Source of the DNA: Saccharopolyspora sp. SCSIO 74807
GTDB lineage: Bacteria; Actinomycetota; Actinomycetes; Mycobacteriales; Pseudonocardiaceae
DNA: 64,000 bases
Direction of reading: 5' to 3'
Assembly (NCBI RefSeq): GCF_037023755.1
Contig: NZ_CP146100.1
Span: forward strand, 1,738,501-1,802,500
In this document: positions 61,339 to 64,000 of the stretch, in pieces
Numbering within the stretch: the stretch's first letter is position 1
Layout: each line of letters opens with the position of its first letter
The notes under the pieces: model-generated
The model's database searches: none
What the model was told of the DNA's origin: nothing
What the model saw: the letters and a program-made list of their open reading frames with translations, nothing else
Position numbers and translations under genes: made by a program

Positions 61339-62616
61339 TCAGCGCTCCAGGATCGCGGTGACGCCCTGCCCGCCGGCGGCGCAGATGGAGATCAGCCCGC
61401 GGCCCGAGCCCTGCTCGGACAGCAGCTTCGACAGCGTCGCCACGATCCGCCCGCCGGTCGCGGCGAACGGGTGCCCGGCGGCCAGCGACGAGCCGTTCAC
61501 GTTCAGCTTCGCGGTGTCCACGCCGCCCAGCGGCGCGTCCAGGCCGAGGCGGTTCTTGCAGAACTCCGGGTCCTGCCACGCCTGCAGCGTGGCCAGCACC
61601 TGCGAGGCGAACGCCTCGTGCACCTCGTAGAAGTCGAACTCGCCCAGGCCGATGCCGTTGCGCTGCAACAACTTCGGCACCGCGTAGGCGGGCGCCATCA
61701 GCAGGCCCTCGTCGCCGCTGACGTGGTCCACCGCGGCGGGCAGCACGTCGCTGAGGTAGGCCAGCACCGGCAGCTTGTGCGCCTTCGCCCACTCCTCGCT
61801 GGCCAGCAGCACGGTGGAGGCGCCGTCGGTGAGCGGGGTCGAGTTGCCCGCCGTCATGGTCGCGCCCTCGCCCTTGCCGAACACCGGCTTCAGCTTCGCC
61901 AGCTTTTCCGGGGTGCTGTCGGCACGCATGTTCTGGTCCTCGGCCACGCCCTGGAACGGCGTGACCAGGTCGTCGAAGAACCCGCGCTCGTAGGCGGCGG
62001 CGAGCCGCTGGTGGCTGCGCGCGGCCAGCTCGTCCTGCGCCTCCCGGGAGATCTCCCAGGCCAGCGCGGTCTTCGCGGCGTGCTCTCCCATGGAAAGTCC
62101 GGTGCGCGGCTCGGAGTTCTGCGGGATCTCCGGCACCACGTGCTGCGGGCGCACGCCGGTCAGCGCCTTGAGCCTGCCGCCGAAGCTCTTCGCGTGGTTG
62201 GCCGCCAGCAGCACCCGGCGCAGGTCGTCGTTGAGCGCGATCGGCGCGTCGCTGGCCGAGTCCACGCCACCTGCGATGCCCGACTCGAGCTGGCCCAGCG
62301 CGATCTTGTTGGCCACCGAGACCACCGACTCCAGCCCGGTCGCGCACGCCATCTGCACGTCGTGGGCGGGGGTGCGCGGGTCGAGCCGGGAGCCGAGCAC
62401 GGTTTCGCGGGCGAGGTTGAAGTCGCGGCTGTGCTTGAGCACCGCGCCCGCGACGAACTCGCCCAGCTGCTCGCCCTGCAGTCCGAAGCGGGCCAGCAGC
62501 CCGTCCAGCGCTGCGGTGAGCATGTCCTGGTTGGAGGCCCGCGTGTAGCGGCCGCCGGAACGCGCGAAGGGGATCCGGTTGCCGCCGACGATCGCTACGC
62601 GGCGAGTGGTGGACAT
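61339..62616 (-). CDS. fadA: Acetyl-CoA acyltransferase (thiolase, FadA2/FadI type)
   Basis: This 425-residue thiolase cleaves 3-ketoacyl-CoA in beta-oxidation or condenses acetyl-CoA. The nucleophile is Cys91 in DVQMACATGLESVV. The other motifs are FYEVHEAFASQVLATL, SLAAGHPFAATGGRIV (GHP His) and LISICAAGGQGVTA (general-base Cys). The ATG at 62616 is preceded by GAAGGAGTCCAGC. It is divergent from the fabG4-like gene, the arrangement I know for fadA2 and fabG4 in mycobacteria. Its 5' region holds three GGACCGTCGGTCC palindromes, and beyond them a 26-bp palindrome. Confidence 0.95.
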   Translation of the reverse strand: MSTTRRVAIVGGNRIPFARSGGRYTRASNQDMLTAALDGLLARFGLQGEQLGEFVAGAVLKHSRDFNLARETVLGSRLDPRTPAHDVQMACATGLESVVSVANKIALGQLESGIAGGVDSASDAPIALNDDLRRVLLAANHAKSFGGRLKALTGVRPQHVVPEIPQNSEPRTGLSMGEHAAKTALAWEISREAQDELAARSHQRLAAAYERGFFDDLVTPFQGVAEDQNMRADSTPEKLAKLKPVFGKGEGATMTAGNSTPLTDGASTVLLASEEWAKAHKLPVLAYLSDVLPAAVDHVSGDEGLLMAPAYAVPKLLQRNGIGLGEFDFYEVHEAFASQVLATLQAWQDPEFCKNRLGLDAPLGGVDTAKLNVNGSSLAAGHPFAATGGRIVATLSKLLSEQGSGRGLISICAAGGQGVTAILER

Positions 62617-62635
62617 GCTGGACTCCTTCGTTTGA

Positions 62636-62699
62636 GGACCGTCGGTCCGGGTTCGTTTCGAGGACCGTCGGTCCGGGTGCGTTCGAGGACCGTCGGTCC
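62636..62699. promoter_or_regulatory. Three spaced GGACCGTCGGTCC palindromes before fadA
   Basis: Copies at 62636-62648, 62662-62674 and 62687-62699 are identical 13-mers with 5-bp arms and 25-26 bp spacing. The linkers are also similar, with TTCGTTTCGA and GTGCGTTCGA. Confidence 0.7.
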
Positions 62700-62770
62700 G
62701 GCGTGCGGCTGGGGTCGGCCGCTGTACTGGGATTCCGGGATCGCGGGTCTGGTGCGCACCCCGGTGACGC

Positions 62771-62796
62771 ACTAACCTACCCGCGGGTAGGTTAGT
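62771..62796. promoter_or_regulatory. Perfect 26-bp palindrome in the fadA/fabG4 intergenic region
   Basis: Each half reads ACTAACCTACCCG. It is centred about 170 bp from the fadA start and 97 bp from the fabG4 start. It is typical of a TetR-type operator. Confidence 0.75.
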
Positions 62797-62880
62797 CGTC
62801 GAGCAGGATCACCGCGCGACGGCCCCTGGCCCGTTTCCGCGCACGAATCCATCCGACAACCTGCCTGCACGGGAGTACGC

Positions 62881-64000
62881 ATGCCCGATCGGTACCAGCA
62901 GTTCACCTCGACCGCGTTCGGCCGCTCGCTCGCAAAGCGCCTCGGCCTGCCCACGCCTGCCCCGCTGCGAAGGCACCGGTCCGGTGATCCCGTCGTCAGC
63001 GGCACGGTGCGCACCGGGGCGGCGAAGGGTTCGCGGCTGACCGATTCCGTGGCGGCAACGCTCACCGGCGCGCACGCCGAGGTCGAGTCCGGTGAGCCGC
63101 AGGAGGACGCGCGGTACGCCGCGCTGATCTTCGACGCCACCGGCATCACCGGCAGCGACCAGCTGCACCAGCTGCGCGACTTCTTCGGCCCGCTGATCCG
63201 GCAGGTCGGCGGCTGCGGCCGCGTCATCGTGCTCGGCACCCCGCCGGAGGAGACCACCTCCGCCGGTGAGCGGGTCGCGCAACGCGCGCTGGAAGGCTTC
63301 ATGCGCACCGTCGGCAAGGAGCTCAAGCGCGGCGCCACCGCGCAGCTGGTCTACGTCTCCGAAGGTGCCGAGGCCGCGCTGGACTCGACGCTGAGCTTCC
63401 TGCTCTCGCCGAAGTCCGCGTTCGTGTCCGGCCAGGTCATCCGGGTCGGTTCCGCGGACGCGCCCAAGGTCGACCGGCAGCACCCGCTGCGGGACAAGGT
63501 CGCGCTGGTCACCGGCGCCTCGCGGGGCATCGGCGAGTCGATCGCGGAAACCCTCGCCCGCGACGGCGCGCACGTGGTCTGCCTGGACGTGCCCGCCCAA
63601 GGCGAGGACCTGGCCAGGGTCGCCAACCGCATCGGCGGGTCCACCCTGCAGCTCGACATCACCGCCGAGGACGCGCCGCAGCGCATCGCCGAGCACTTCA
63701 CCGAACGCCACGACGGGCTCGACATCGTGGTGCACAACGCGGGCATCACCCGGGACAAGACGCTCGGGCGCATGGACGAGGGCAAGTGGGACTCGGTGCT
63801 GGCGGTGAACCTCACCGCCCAGGAACGCATCAACGAGGCGCTGCTGCGGGAGGACTCGCCGCTGCGCTCCGGCGGCCGGCTGATCGGTGTCGCTTCGATC
63901 AGCGGCATCGCGGGCAACGTCGGGCAGGCGAACTACTCGACGTCGAAGGCGGGCGTGATCGGCCTGGTGCAGGCGTCGGCGCCGACCGCGGCCCGCCGCG
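62881..64000 (+). CDS. fabG4: High-molecular-weight 3-oxoacyl reductase, FabG4 type (3' end outside window)
   Basis: This gene runs off the end of the window after 373 codons. It matches the HMwFabG group typified by mycobacterial FabG4: an N-terminal degenerate Rossmann domain (FFGPLIRQVGGCGRVIVLGT, ALEGFMRTVGKELKRGATAQ), then the catalytic SDR domain with KVALVTGASRGIGESIAETL, IVVHNAGITRDKTL, GVASISGIAGNVGQANYSTSKAG with Ser, Tyr and Lys. It should reduce 3-oxoacyl-CoA or -ACP with NADH. The ATG at 62881 follows CGGGAGTACGC. It is divergent from fadA. Confidence 0.93.
   Translation, partial: MPDRYQQFTSTAFGRSLAKRLGLPTPAPLRRHRSGDPVVSGTVRTGAAKGSRLTDSVAATLTGAHAEVESGEPQEDARYAALIFDATGITGSDQLHQLRDFFGPLIRQVGGCGRVIVLGTPPEETTSAGERVAQRALEGFMRTVGKELKRGATAQLVYVSEGAEAALDSTLSFLLSPKSAFVSGQVIRVGSADAPKVDRQHPLRDKVALVTGASRGIGESIAETLARDGAHVVCLDVPAQGEDLARVANRIGGSTLQLDITAEDAPQRIAEHFTERHDGLDIVVHNAGITRDKTLGRMDEGKWDSVLAVNLTAQERINEALLREDSPLRSGGRLIGVASISGIAGNVGQANYSTSKAGVIGLVQASAPTAARR

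Noticed and set aside
62636-62699. CRISPR-like repeat array
   Set aside because: Only three 13-bp palindromes, and the linkers resemble each other. An operator cluster fits better.

Overview
The window is high-GC DNA (about 70% by eye) with many GTG starts, actinobacterial family proteins and strong GC-rich hairpin terminators. The order leuS ... ino1 - DUF5318 - ponA-type PBP - GT87 - rpsF - ssb - rpsR - rplI - dnaB matches the conserved chromosomal block I know from Mycobacterium tuberculosis (roughly Rv0041 to Rv0058). A DasR-type operator at ptsI, a SARP regulator and an Erm methyltransferase point to a Pseudonocardiales-like filamentous actinomycete (Saccharopolyspora or a relative). The genus is inference. 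I see no rRNA, tRNA, insertion sequence or CRISPR array.

Layout. 1-9.8 kb: the end of leuS, an acyl-CoA oxidase/dehydrogenase, a secreted CAP-domain protein, a TetR regulator, a glutaredoxin-like protein, a DUF2339 membrane protein, and ptsI whose start codon lies inside a dre palindrome. 10-15.4 kb: the most interesting locus, all on the minus strand. A LuxR/histidine-kinase pair is followed by three small precursor-like peptide genes, a strong hairpin, a membrane M50-type metalloprotease with a PqqD-like N-terminus, and a SARP regulator. Three heptamers at exact 11-bp spacing, the known SARP operator layout, sit in front of the first peptide gene. I know of no described system with this composition. 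15.7-23.3 kb: two GGDEF proteins, an AI-2E family transporter, two exported proteins of unknown function and a GT87 mannosyltransferase-like protein. 23.3-39 kb: the conserved block, with a class 3-type intein in the DnaB P-loop, a phased array of DnaA boxes upstream of dnaB, and a possible autoregulatory leader before rpsF.

39-49 kb is accessory in character: a large protein of unknown function, a HAD phosphatase, a MFS exporter convergent with an Erm 23S rRNA methylase, a PhoX phosphatase behind a PHO-box-like repeat, an ACS-type MFS transporter, an SDR and an OmpA-like lipoprotein. 49.9-64 kb carries FadE5-, FadA2- and FabG4-like lipid enzymes separated by an alcohol dehydrogenase, a VanW protein, a GroES-like/thioredoxin-NHL pair, a C69-like peptidase and a sulfite oxidase-like molybdoenzyme. 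The divergent fadA/fabG4 promoter region has a perfect 26-bp palindrome and three copies of a second palindrome.

Regulatory themes. A TTACTC-type operator is shared by the two acyl-CoA dehydrogenase genes and the DUF2339 gene. Several genes have a TANNNT box ending 6-7 nt before the start codon, which suggests leaderless transcripts. Positions and motifs come from direct reading of the sequence. Family names come from remembered family signatures and no search was run.
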